Of a stretch of 64,000 nt of DNA, positions 56,136 to 64,000 are shown one piece after another. The notes beneath the pieces were generated by a model. That model worked only from the letters and a program-made list of their open reading frames with translations, was not told the DNA's origin and searched no databases. The DNA is from Sphingomonas sp. H160509 (GTDB taxonomy: Bacteria; Pseudomonadota; Alphaproteobacteria; Sphingomonadales; Sphingomonadaceae). Both the position numbers and the translations under genes were made by a program. The DNA is taken from contig NZ_JAMXSR020000001.1 of assembly GCF_024124765.2 (NCBI RefSeq), forward strand, positions 1 through 64,000, written 5' to 3'. How positions within the stretch are numbered: the first letter of the stretch is position 1; each line of letters opens with the position of its first letter.

Positions 56136-56773
56136 CAGCTTATTCCCTTCAGCTTGATTTCGGAGAGCTTCAGGACACGGCCATTCTGCACGGCGACGGC
56201 CGGGGTGTGCCGAATGCCTAGTTTGCCGGTGAGGCGACCCTCCTGGTCGAAATAGAAGCGCCGCTTGCGGTTGGTCATTTCCTCGATCGGCGAGCCGTTC
56301 ACGAGGATGATCTTGGCTTTCAGGTCGCTGTACTGTGACGTCGCCCATTCCATCTGTGCGGCGTCATCGCCGTCGACGAAAACCAGCGCCTGATGGACTG
56401 CCACGAAGTCGAGCGGGTTCACGGTCTGGCCGGCGCGAGCGATGTAGTTGCCCTTCTGGTCCTGAACGTCGCGCTCGATGACAATCGTCGGATCATAGGC
56501 CCAGCTGCGTGGCTCCGTCGCCGCGGTGATACCGGCGACGGGCTTCGGCCGACGCACGCGCGCCTCGGACCGCTTGGCGAACTCCGCATTCATGCGGTCG
56601 ATCCCGCCCGTGGCTTGGAGACGCTGCAGGCGGGCCTCGATCGTCGCCAGCAGATCCGGCTCGATGATCGGAAAGACCTGGCCGACGACGCCGTGATCGC
56701 TCGCGCGTGTGGCCGAGGTCAGCGACACCGATAGCAGGGCGACGATCGCGAAGGACTCGATCGCTCGCTTCAC
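56135..56773 (-). CDS. traW: Type-F conjugative pilus assembly protein TraW
   Basis: 212 residues with signal MKRAIESFAIVALLSVSLTS. TraW blocks are GVVGQVFPIIEPDLLATIEA, RSWAYDPTIVIERDVQDQKG, GQTVNPLDFVAVHQALVFVD and SPIEEMTNRKRRFYFDQEGR, then GKLGIRHTPAVAVQNGRVLK. It is periplasmic and works with TraU and TrbC. It overlaps the peptidase gene by four bases. Confidence 0.93.
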   Translation of the reverse strand: MKRAIESFAIVALLSVSLTSATRASDHGVVGQVFPIIEPDLLATIEARLQRLQATGGIDRMNAEFAKRSEARVRRPKPVAGITAATEPRSWAYDPTIVIERDVQDQKGNYIARAGQTVNPLDFVAVHQALVFVDGDDAAQMEWATSQYSDLKAKIILVNGSPIEEMTNRKRRFYFDQEGRLTGKLGIRHTPAVAVQNGRVLKLSEIKLKGIS

Positions 56774-57360
56774 AAGATGGGCTGCCCGACACCAACGATC
56801 TTGTTCGAGCAGGCGTAGCCGATCGCGGCATAGCGGCTGTCAAAACCGTCCTTGTGCGGGCTGCCGACATAGTAGCAGCCCTGCGGGATCACGCCTGTCG
56901 GGCCGGCCACCAGCGGCTCGCCCAGTTTGGTGACAGGCTTCATGTGGCTGACGAGCTTGCCGGCGACGAACACATCCGCGCCGCGGTGCACGACGGTGTC
57001 ACCCGGCATGCCGTAGACGATCTTCCCGAACATCTGCTTCTTCGCACCAAAATGCTTGATGACGAGCGGCACGGCAGGCGGCACGAAAAAGACGTACTCG
57101 CCACGCTTGGGCATTGCCGTCTTGTGAATCACGAATGCCCAGTTCGGCAGCGATTCCGACGCGTTGATGAGCAGCCCGTGCGTGTCGCGCCACTCGGCGA
57201 TCGCGTTCAGCGAGATCCCACCGGCGACGAACACGCCAAGCGCTGCCCAGAGGCGTTTGCGGGGGCGGAAGCCCTCGGCCGCTGCTGGCGCCGCAATTGC
57301 CTTACTGGCCACCGGGACCACCAAAGCTTGAGACCATGGCGCCGGCAACCGACGGATCAT
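56770..57360 (-). CDS. Conjugative transfer signal peptidase TraF (S26 family)
   Basis: The open frame starts at 57360, but a GTG near 57312 (VASKAIAAPAAAEGFRPRKR) may be the true start if trbI is longer than read. One membrane segment (RLWAALGVFVAGGISLNAIA) is followed by the catalytic Ser region NASESLPNWAFVIHK, the Lys region KKQMFGKIVYGMPGDTVVHR, and the S26 end VIPQGCYYVGSPHKDGFDSR then YAAIGYACSNKIVG. RP4 TraF and TrhF belong to this group and process or cyclise pilin. Its place between trbI and traW fits pilus biogenesis. Confidence 0.9.
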   Translation of the reverse strand: MIRRLPAPWSQALVVPVASKAIAAPAAAEGFRPRKRLWAALGVFVAGGISLNAIAEWRDTHGLLINASESLPNWAFVIHKTAMPKRGEYVFFVPPAVPLVIKHFGAKKQMFGKIVYGMPGDTVVHRGADVFVAGKLVSHMKPVTKLGEPLVAGPTGVIPQGCYYVGSPHKDGFDSRYAAIGYACSNKIVGVGQPIL

Positions 57361-57956
57361 CCGGTGCGACGTCCTGCGCAGTGGCGGGGGGCAGACACTG
57401 CGGCAAAGGGGTTCGGCGCGGCGGGAACGGGTGCGACCTGCGCCATTTCGACAGGCGCGATCGCAGGCGCGGAAGGAACCTGACCCTGCATCATCGACCC
57501 CATCTGCGCGGGCGTCGCCGGCATCGGTGCCTTCACGCCGGAGGCATAGACGGCTCTCGCCACGTCGGCCGTGATGTCGGGCACGCTCTTGGACAGAACT
57601 GCCTCACCCACGAGAACAACCTGACCAGCCGCACCGCGACGCTGCAACTCCGTATCGAGCGATGCCATGAACGTGCGCATCTGCGCCTGGACCTGGTCGG
57701 GCGGGGTCGCGCTACGGGCCTGCGCCTGCACATACTCGCTAACGATACGGGATAGGTCTGCCTTGACGATGTGCTGCGGCTTATCAGCCATCACCAACTT
57801 GGTGACCCACATGCCCCATACCAGCGCCAGGACGAGGGCGGCAGCGATTAGCAGCTGCGCGGCGGTATAGCCGGCGAACACCGTCTTGCGTCGGACAGCA
57901 ACAGCTACAGGTGAGGCAACGGGCTCAATCGTTGCGGTTTCGACGGCCCCGGTCAT
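57357..57956 (-). CDS. trbI: Type-F conjugation inner-membrane protein TrbI
   Basis: 199 residues as read. One N-terminal membrane segment, LLIAAALVLALVWGMWVTKL, then DLSRIVSEYVQAQARSATPP and QVVLVGEAVLSKSVPDITAD, features of F-type TrbI. The tail is Pro/Ala-rich. The final residues (PRHCAGRRTG) look wrong. One base less in the six-G run 57386-57391 would give PATAQDVAPDDPSVAGAM and end near 57300 inside the peptidase gene. TrbI influences pilus extension and retraction. Confidence 0.85.
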   Translation of the reverse strand: MTGAVETATIEPVASPVAVAVRRKTVFAGYTAAQLLIAAALVLALVWGMWVTKLVMADKPQHIVKADLSRIVSEYVQAQARSATPPDQVQAQMRTFMASLDTELQRRGAAGQVVLVGEAVLSKSVPDITADVARAVYASGVKAPMPATPAQMGSMMQGQVPSAPAIAPVEMAQVAPVPAAPNPFAAVSAPRHCAGRRTG

Positions 57957-58294
57957 GCGTGACGCTCCCGGCGACCGGTATCACGCGGCAAAATTGCGTG
58001 ACGGCGGAAGAACATGATGGCGCCTGAGATCACCATGTGGACCACGCCCACGATCATTTTGAACTGGTTCACTCGGGGCCCATCGGCCGCGAGGTAGCGG
58101 CTGGTCATGTTCTGGAGATGGTTCATCATGCCATCGAGCGAGAAGCTGCCGATGAGCAGGAAAAACAGGGCGAAGACGCCCCACGTCATCAGCAGCGTCG
58201 TCGCCATGAAGCCGGCGAAGTGCAGTCCGAAATAGAGGAAATAGCCGTAGTCGATTTTGCGCTCGACGTGGAGGGGCTGAAGAACGGTTGCCAT
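57953..58294 (-). CDS. Small membrane protein between traC and trbI
   Basis: 113 residues from the ATG at 58294 (three codons inside the longest frame): MATVLQPLHVERKIDYGYFL, then GFMATTLLMTWGVFALFFLL and VNQFKMIVGVVHMVISGAIM, with two to three membrane helices. It overlaps trbI by four bases. No known F homologue comes to mind at this locus; conserved position between TraC and TrbI would point to a role in pilus assembly, but that is inference. Confidence 0.65.
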   Translation of the reverse strand: MATVLQPLHVERKIDYGYFLYFGLHFAGFMATTLLMTWGVFALFFLLIGSFSLDGMMNHLQNMTSRYLAADGPRVNQFKMIVGVVHMVISGAIMFFRRHAILPRDTGRRERHA

Positions 58295-58299
58295 GGTGG

Positions 58300-60884
58300 T
58301 CACTCCGCTGCGATCGCCAGCGCGTCATCGGCGCTCGGATCGGTCCATTTCTCGGGGTTGTCGGGGTAGGCGACCCGTTCGATCGCCTCTTCCATCGTCA
58401 GGCCTTGCGCGAGCAGGTCATGGATGGCCGCGAAGGTGCGGGGCGATGACGAGTAAACCGTCGCCGAATAGGGATCGAGGACGAGCCGGCCGACCGCCAG
58501 CGTCTCTGGACCCTTAATCATCACGTCGGAATATTCGGAGCCGTTGCGCTTCAACGACCGGAGCAGCGCGTCGGTGTAGTCATCCATCTCGAAGCGATCG
58601 TGCTTCTTGAAGTCGGCGATCGTCTCAGCCTTTTGCTGGAGGATGACGAACCAGTCGCTGTTCTCCAGCGCGGCTTTGGAACCGTCCGACTTGTAATAGT
58701 CGTTGAGGCTCTGCGTGGCGGTCACCAGCGATGCGCCGTATTTGCGGCAAGTACGTGCATAGGCTTCGATGAAATCGGCCATCGAACCGCCCTTCAGCAT
58801 TTGCCACGCCTCATCGAGCAGCAGCGCCTTGGGGACCGAGCGGTCCTCGCGGCGCATCGCCTGGCTCGCCATGAACATGATCGCCGTCAGCGCGACGCTA
58901 CGAAGCTCCTCGCGCGACGACAGATCCGACAGCTCGAACACCGTCAGGTTGTTCTTAAGCTTGAAGGACACTTCACCCCTCAAAGAAGCGGCCATAGGTG
59001 CCGTTGGTCGAGAAGGGACGCATCGCGATCGCAAGATTGATGGCGAGCGGGTTCTTGGTCTCGTCGAGCGCGGCAATAACGTCGTTGACCGAGCCCTGCC
59101 GGCCTTTCTCCGCCCAAACCTTGTTGATCGCGCCGTCGATCAGGCCGCGCTCGGTATCGTCGAGCTTGTCGATGTGACGCGCCATCTGGTTCACGATGGA
59201 TTTAAGCATGGCGAAGCAGTCCATGAGATAATCCTCATCGGTCTCCGCGAGCACCGGATCGATCATCGAGAACGGATTGATGCAGAAGCCCGACGACATC
59301 GTGAACTCGACGAACGCGCCGCCCTGCAGTTTGCAGGAGTGCTCGAACGACCGGCCGTCATCGATCACGACGACCTTGGCACCGGCGCCGACCATCGAGG
59401 CGCACAGCTCTTGCAGGGCCACCGACTTGCCCCGAGCCCGACTTGCCGAAGACCGCGACGTTATGGTTGCCGGCGGTGTTCTCGAACGGCGACCAGAAGA
59501 AGGGCTGACCCCGCCTGCCGATCAGCATCAGGTGCGGGTTGTTGCCGCCCAGATATTCGCCCTGGAGCGGCATGAGGCTTGCGGCCGTCGTGGTCAGGAC
59601 GGTGCGCAGTCGCTTCATGTTCTTCAGATCGAACGACAGGCCATTGGCCATCGTCATCGGCATCGCCGCGAGCAGGCCCTGGATCTGCAGATAGCGATCA
59701 TCGAGCAGGTCCCAGCCTGCCGCGCGGTAAACCGACTTCAGGATGCGCTCGTTGGCGTCGCCCTTGCCCTTCGGGCTGAACGAGGTAACCGAATAGAACG
59801 CCTGCACGAGTTTGCGACCCTGACGCAGCTCGTCCTTCACAAAACGCCACTCTTCAGATTGGTCCTTCAGCTGTGGCAACATGCGCGCGGACTTGCTGTC
59901 GGCGAGGCTGGTTGTGCGCATGAACTTTCGGCCCGCGCGCTGCCCGGAGGCTTCGGCGTCCGGGAAGTCGAGGCACAGGTTGGTCGATACCGGGCAGGGC
60001 ATGCGCAGCTTGTCGGCGAACATGTCGCCAATGAGTTTTGCCATGTCCCAGGGCGCCCAGCGCTGCGGGAGGTTGCGCACTGAGAAGGAGCGCACGTCAA
60101 ACGTGTCCGGGTAGATCTCGCCGATCTCCGGGGCATGGTCGACGGTCTTGCCGGTCGGACGGAAGCGCTCGGTGCGCAGCAGAATGCGGTCCGGCTCGAT
60201 CCTCATTTCGAGGTCGTGACGCACGGCCTGGTCTGCGATCGGGTCGAACGGATTGTAGGTGATCGTGTCGTCACCGGGTGCCGTCGTGGGCGAGGTGATG
60301 TCATCGATCCACGAGATGAGGCCCTTAGGGTCGACTGCACGTGCGTGAACGCCGAGCGACTCCAGCGCCGAGATCAGCCCGTCCATGACCGAGGTAATTT
60401 CCTCGTTCGAGACGCGGCTCGATTCCGGGGTCGAGTAGGACAGGCCGAGACGGTGATTGCGCAGGCAAAAGGGAGATGATGCCGACAACGAGTTCCAGAC
60501 GCCGCCCATCAAATACTCGGTGCGGTGCCGCGCCATGCGCTCGTAAATGCCCGATGCCGAATAGCGCGGCATGTACCACTGCGAGAGCTTCTCGCTGATC
60601 CGCGGGCTCATCCAGCCATGGACCTGCAGGGCACCCGGCGTCGGAATTCCTTCGGACAGCAGCTGGGCCAGCATTTCGTGGCTCTGCTCGGTTGCGCCGA
60701 TCATCGGGGTCGCTTCGAGGAAGAAACCGCGCGAGGCGCTATTGTAGTAGATTTGCGTCTTCGGATCGTAGCTGCGGTAGGGCAGCCAATGGACAAACCG
60801 CGGGACAACCGAGTCCGGACGGCCGTTCTCAGGCTTGGCTGAGTCACCGAGGAGCGTGGCAAGCAGGCCTTTGAAGATGCTCAC
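58300..60884 (-). CDS. traC: Conjugal transfer ATPase TraC (VirB4-like; two frameshifts)
   Basis: The start at 60884 gives MSIFKGLLATLLGDSAKPEN, then RFVHWLPYRSYDPKTQIYYN and TPMIGATEQSHEMLAQLLSE. The Walker A region NHNVAVFGKSGSGK-SVALQEL is broken exactly after SGSG by an extra base in a run of four (59430-59433). A second run of four at 58976-58979 separates GRFFEG from EVSFKLKNNLTVFELSDLSS. Walker B is PKALLLDEAWQML. About 860 residues after correction. TraC is the VirB4-class ATPase that powers assembly of the F-type secretion channel and pilus. Loss of Walker A would kill transfer, so an error is more likely than decay. Confidence 0.94.
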
Positions 60885-61834
60885 TGGACAACTCCGGGGA
60901 ACGAGGACGCGCGTAGCACCGGCAGCGGGTTCGCCGTCTTTGCCGCCTCCCGCGCTTCAGGTTCGGCGCGAGCAAGACCTGCACGGATGGCAGGGTTGGC
61001 GCCGACTGCGGCGATCGCGGTGCGACCAGCCGGGGTTACATACTTCGGCGCCGTGAGTGCCGAGGTGGACGTGACGGCCGGACGGACAGGCGCGGGTGAG
61101 GAAAGGGGCTTGGAGCCGGTGGTCATGCCAACCGCGACCGGCAAGTTTGGCGTGGGGGACGCAGACTTCGAGCCATAGGTCACCGCGGGCGGGGTGCGGA
61201 GTGCCGATGGCGACACCGAAAGGCGGCGCGGCGCTTTCGAGAGCCGACGCGCGACCTGATCCTTGATGTCCCCGACAGGATCTGCCTGAACGCGAGCGGC
61301 AGCAACCGCAGCTGCGGTTGGCATATCCGGATTAGCAGTCGCGGATTCCTCTATGAAGGGAGGATCGGCACGGTCGACAGCTGCAAGCAGCGTGTCGCCG
61401 CCCGTTGCCGCCTGAACCTGTGCCGGCGTCGTCGCGACAGCGTTGCTCGCCAGCGCGCGCTGCCATTCGCCGCGCTCGACGACGGCATGGACCGCGGTCT
61501 GTTCGTGCAGGCGACCGGCACCGTCGATCTGCGCCGGGAAGACGATGCGAAGCACGCGTTCCTGGCTACGCGCAGGCGCAGCGGCAGCGGTATCGAAACC
61601 GCGGCCGGCGCTTTGCGGCGCGCTGTAGGGACCGGCGGGCGTAATCATGCGATCGCCATCCTCGCCCGCAATCATCGCCAGCGCGCGATCATCGATCGTC
61701 GAACTGGGCGCGCAGATGCCGTCGGGTGCAACGCACGTGAAGTTGCCCTTGATGTTGCTGCCCATTGTCGTGCAGCCGGTCATCATGGTGCCGGAGGCAA
61801 GGGCGACAGCGAGACAAACGTGGACCTTATTCAC
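60881..61834 (-). CDS. traV: Type IV conjugative transfer lipoprotein TraV
   Basis: 317 residues. The lipobox is VALASGTMMTGCTTMG, with lipidated Cys near residue 21. The TraV signature SNIKGNFTCVAPDGICAPSS follows at once. The remaining 250 residues are Ala/Pro/Thr-rich low complexity, making it longer than F TraV. TraV anchors the TraB/TraK core complex to the outer membrane. The stop overlaps the traC start by four bases. Confidence 0.9.
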   Translation of the reverse strand: MNKVHVCLAVALASGTMMTGCTTMGSNIKGNFTCVAPDGICAPSSTIDDRALAMIAGEDGDRMITPAGPYSAPQSAGRGFDTAAAAPARSQERVLRIVFPAQIDGAGRLHEQTAVHAVVERGEWQRALASNAVATTPAQVQAATGGDTLLAAVDRADPPFIEESATANPDMPTAAAVAAARVQADPVGDIKDQVARRLSKAPRRLSVSPSALRTPPAVTYGSKSASPTPNLPVAVGMTTGSKPLSSPAPVRPAVTSTSALTAPKYVTPAGRTAIAAVGANPAIRAGLARAEPEAREAAKTANPLPVLRASSFPGVVQ

Positions 61835-62696
61835 GACCGGCCTCCAGCAATGAAGGAGGCGAGCGCCTCCTTGGGACGATAGCCCTCGATCATCGCGCCA
61901 TCGGCGCGGACGATGACGGGTGTGCCGTTCAGGCCGTGCGAGCGAGCGAAGCGCTCATTGGTATCGAGGCCTGAGGTGTCGCAGGTGGCCGCGTTGCGAA
62001 GAGGCTCGCCGGCATAGGCCTGGTGCAGCGCGGTCTCGCGGTTATTGGCGCAATACACCTGATTGGCGAGGTCGCGACTACCGAGAACAGAGATTGGTCG
62101 TTCGACGACACGCACGTTCATCGACCGCAACGTGTTCGAAAGCGCCCGGCAATAGCCGCAGCGGAAGTCGCTGAAGACCGTGACCGTCTTGCCCGACTGG
62201 TTGCCCCACACGATCGCGCCATCCTTGGGGAGACCGTCGAGCGAAATGCGTGAAGGGGTTGTCGGCGAAGCAGCGCCGGCAGCCTTGGCGATGGGGGCTC
62301 GCCGCCGTCGGGTGCGTTGTTGGCCTTGGCTGCGCCGCCAATCAGCGTGTCCGGGTTGATCTCGAGGAGGCGAGTTGCAGTGAGATCCTGCCGCGTCTCC
62401 ATGTCGTAGACACGACCGATAACGAGATAGCGTCCCGACCGATCAACGTAGAACAGGTTGTTGCCGGCCGTCACTTCGCAGAGGCCATCGACGATCGCAC
62501 AATCGACCTTGCTGACCTGCGTTTTGGGCAGGCGGGCCTTCAGAAGGGCGATCACCGATGCGTCTGCCGGACGAAGCGCGGCATAAGCGGCCTTCGCGCC
62601 GATCGCGGCAGCAACGAACGCTGCGATGACCAAAAGAAGGACCAGCACCCGACCAACGGTCAGACGCCTGCCAGCGGTGCTATCAGTTCCGAACAT
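61831..62696 (-). CDS. dsbC: DsbC-like thiol:disulfide interchange protein (one frameshift)
   Basis: The start at 62696 gives MFGTDSTAGRRLTVGRVLVL, a membrane anchor or signal. The dimerisation domain contains IALLKARLPKTQVSKVDCAI and LFYVDRSGRYLVIGRVYDME, then TRQDLTATRL. At the G5 run 62293-62297 the frame changes to AKAAGAASPTTPSRISLDGL then PKDGAIVWGNQSGKTVTVFS. The thioredoxin part has DFRCGYCRALSNTLRSMNVR (CGYC active site) and GLNGTPVIVRADGAMIEGYR with the cis-Pro. About 285 residues. It isomerises disulfides in Cys-rich Tra proteins such as TraN and TraU. It overlaps the traB stop by about 14 bases. Confidence 0.92.
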
Positions 62697-64000
62697 AAAC
62701 ACCCTCCAGGAAGACGATCTCGACGTCGACGCCGGTCGGCATTTCGATGACCGGCTGGTACTGCTCGGCACGCTCGATCAGGTATTTCGAGACCATGTCG
62801 CCAGCCTCGCCAACGCCATTTCCGATCCCGCCTTGTGCGATGTCGCCCATGCCGAGCTGCTGGCGCTTGCCGTTGACCTGAACATTGCTGCCCTGGAGGA
62901 AAGAGTTCGAATTGGCTGCGAAACCCTTGCCGATCCCGCCGACGAGGCCCGCAATGAAAGCTTGGCTGACGAGTGACCCTTCGCGGCTGACGACACGTCC
63001 GCGAACGCCGGTCTTGCCGCCGAACGCGATGAAGCCTTTGACCTCGGACACGGCGTAGCGACCGCCCGGTTGAGGGCAGGTCATCTTTTGCAGCTTCACG
63101 TAGACCTTCTCACTCGAAAGCTCTGCGCGCGCCGCACCGTTGATGAGGCAGCCTTGGATTTTCGTCGTGAGCAGCTTGCCATTCTGCAGCACCGACCGCG
63201 CGGGGCCGGTGACGCGAAGGACGACGGGCAAAGGATCAGTCTGGCTGTTGGTGCCGGCTGCGGCATCGACACCAACGATGACCTTGGCGCTCGCAAAGCT
63301 GTTGGGTGGAAGGTAGTTCGGACTGTCGGTGTAGACCGTGTTGCCCTTTGAAACCTTCGAGGCATTACCGGCCTCGGCAGAGCCAAACGAGACCATCTTA
63401 ACTTCGCTGAGGCGCGCAGGTGGAAGGTCCGGACCGGGAGTAGCGCCTGCCGCGCCGGGGCGACCGTAAAGGGCGGCGCTACCAGGGCCGTACATTGCCT
63501 GCGGCCCGGGCATCGGGGCAGGCGCTGCGGCACGCTCGTTGACCTGCCGACGCAACTGATCGTTTTCGGCCTGATAGGCGGATACGACGCGCTGGCCATC
63601 GCTCGACATTGACTGGTTCTGTGCGCGCATCGCGTCGAGCTGCTCGGCTAGCTGCGCGACGCGAGCGTTGGTGCCCTCGACACCCTTCAGCTGGTTTTCG
63701 TTCGACTGGAAACGGTTCTCCGACTGCGCCATCCACTCCTGCTCGGACTTGGTCTTGTTGGTCATGTCGCTGACCGAGACCGTCTTCTTGTCCGCGCTAT
63801 CGGGATCGATCTTCTTGACCGCGTCGTCACCGCCAAAGATCCAGAACGAGGATGCGACGAGAACCACGCCGCAGCCTGCCGCCAGCTTCATCTGCTGCTT
63901 CTTGCGGGTCTCAACGTTGCCATCCAGTTCCGAGGCGATTGGGGATACGCCGTCGCCGTCGCCGTCGCCGTCAACGACTTCGGGAGCGTCGAGCGGCTTA
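62683..64000 (-). CDS. traB: Conjugal transfer protein TraB, N-terminus off the window edge
   Basis: Open from the right edge to 62683, about 438 residues, with the extreme N-terminus missing. It reads DGDGDGDGVSPIASELDGNV, then the membrane segment MKLAAGCGVVLVASSFWIFG. A coiled coil follows (FQSNENQLKGVEGTNARVAQ, then LAEQLDAMRAQNQSMSSDGQ) and a Pro-rich stretch. The VirB10-like beta-barrel is YLPPNSFASAKVIVGVDAAA, QGCLINGAARAELSSEKVYV and RGRVVSREGSLVSQAFIAGL. TraB spans inner to outer membrane as the VirB10-type scaffold. A hexanucleotide repeat (GACGGC, four copies) encodes DGDGDGDG near 63949-63972. Confidence 0.94.
   Translation of the reverse strand, partial: KPLDAPEVVDGDGDGDGVSPIASELDGNVETRKKQQMKLAAGCGVVLVASSFWIFGGDDAVKKIDPDSADKKTVSVSDMTNKTKSEQEWMAQSENRFQSNENQLKGVEGTNARVAQLAEQLDAMRAQNQSMSSDGQRVVSAYQAENDQLRRQVNERAAAPAPMPGPQAMYGPGSAALYGRPGAAGATPGPDLPPARLSEVKMVSFGSAEAGNASKVSKGNTVYTDSPNYLPPNSFASAKVIVGVDAAAGTNSQTDPLPVVLRVTGPARSVLQNGKLLTTKIQGCLINGAARAELSSEKVYVKLQKMTCPQPGGRYAVSEVKGFIAFGGKTGVRGRVVSREGSLVSQAFIAGLVGGIGKGFAANSNSFLQGSNVQVNGKRQQLGMGDIAQGGIGNGVGEAGDMVSKYLIERAEQYQPVIEMPTGVDVEIVFLEGVYVRN

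Overview
The window looks like an alphaproteobacterium of the order Sphingomonadales (Sphingomonas/Novosphingobium-like). The grounds are high GC, many TonB-dependent receptors, an ImuB with a long N-terminal insert of the kind I recall from sphingomonads, a GAAC-N7-GAAC SOS box typical of alphaproteobacteria, and an F-type conjugation operon in the gene order I expect for sphingomonad megaplasmids. The right part is almost certainly a conjugative replicon or integrated element. Whether the left part is on the same plasmid as a native region cannot be decided here. No tRNA, rRNA or CRISPR was recognised.

Layout. 1-5.6 kb: class III CoA-transferase (runs off the left edge), enoyl-CoA hydratase, TonB receptor 1, and a decayed MmgE/PrpD remnant. 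5.7-12.1 kb: three complete exported type-B carboxylesterases, one internally deleted esterase, and a TetR regulator. Four copies of a 20-bp palindromic element sit upstream of the receptor, the divergent esterase pair, the tetR gene and the third esterase, which suggests a small TetR regulon. 12.3-20.6 kb: a minus-strand gene train of TonB receptor 2, Tat-exported MmgE/PrpD protein, IclR regulator, fourth esterase, small secreted protein and exported serine hydrolase. Together these look like an uptake and hydrolysis system for an unidentified ester-containing substrate, with acyl-CoA steps in the cytoplasm.

20.9-22.3 kb: a truncated IS3-family element, carrying a 25-bp insertion in its catalytic domain, joined to a truncated NADP-oxidoreductase gene. 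22.5-28.5 kb: a cell-surface-signalling module (ECF sigma factor, FecR-type anti-sigma, TonB receptor with an STN domain) followed by a periplasmic GH37 trehalase.

29-46 kb: a DNA-maintenance region. It holds SRAP protein, HU, an HNH endonuclease, the SOS mutasome imuA-imuB-dnaE2, an ATP-dependent DNA ligase, LigD (PE-LIG-POL) and exonuclease III, interspersed with small stress-type proteins (YciE/F-like, DUF1488, DUF3606) and a deaminase. 46.7-64 kb: traB-dsbC-traV-traC-orf-trbI-traF(peptidase)-traW-orf-traU-trbC-traN-orf-traF-traH-traG on the minus strand, with traB running off the right edge.

A striking property of the whole window is that about twenty otherwise well-preserved genes are interrupted by single-base shifts. 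Most lie in homopolymer runs (often six C/G/A/T) and are mostly +1. I read these as sequencing or assembly errors rather than gene decay. Such genes are listed as CDS over their full span with the shift positions given; true remnants are listed as pseudogenes.
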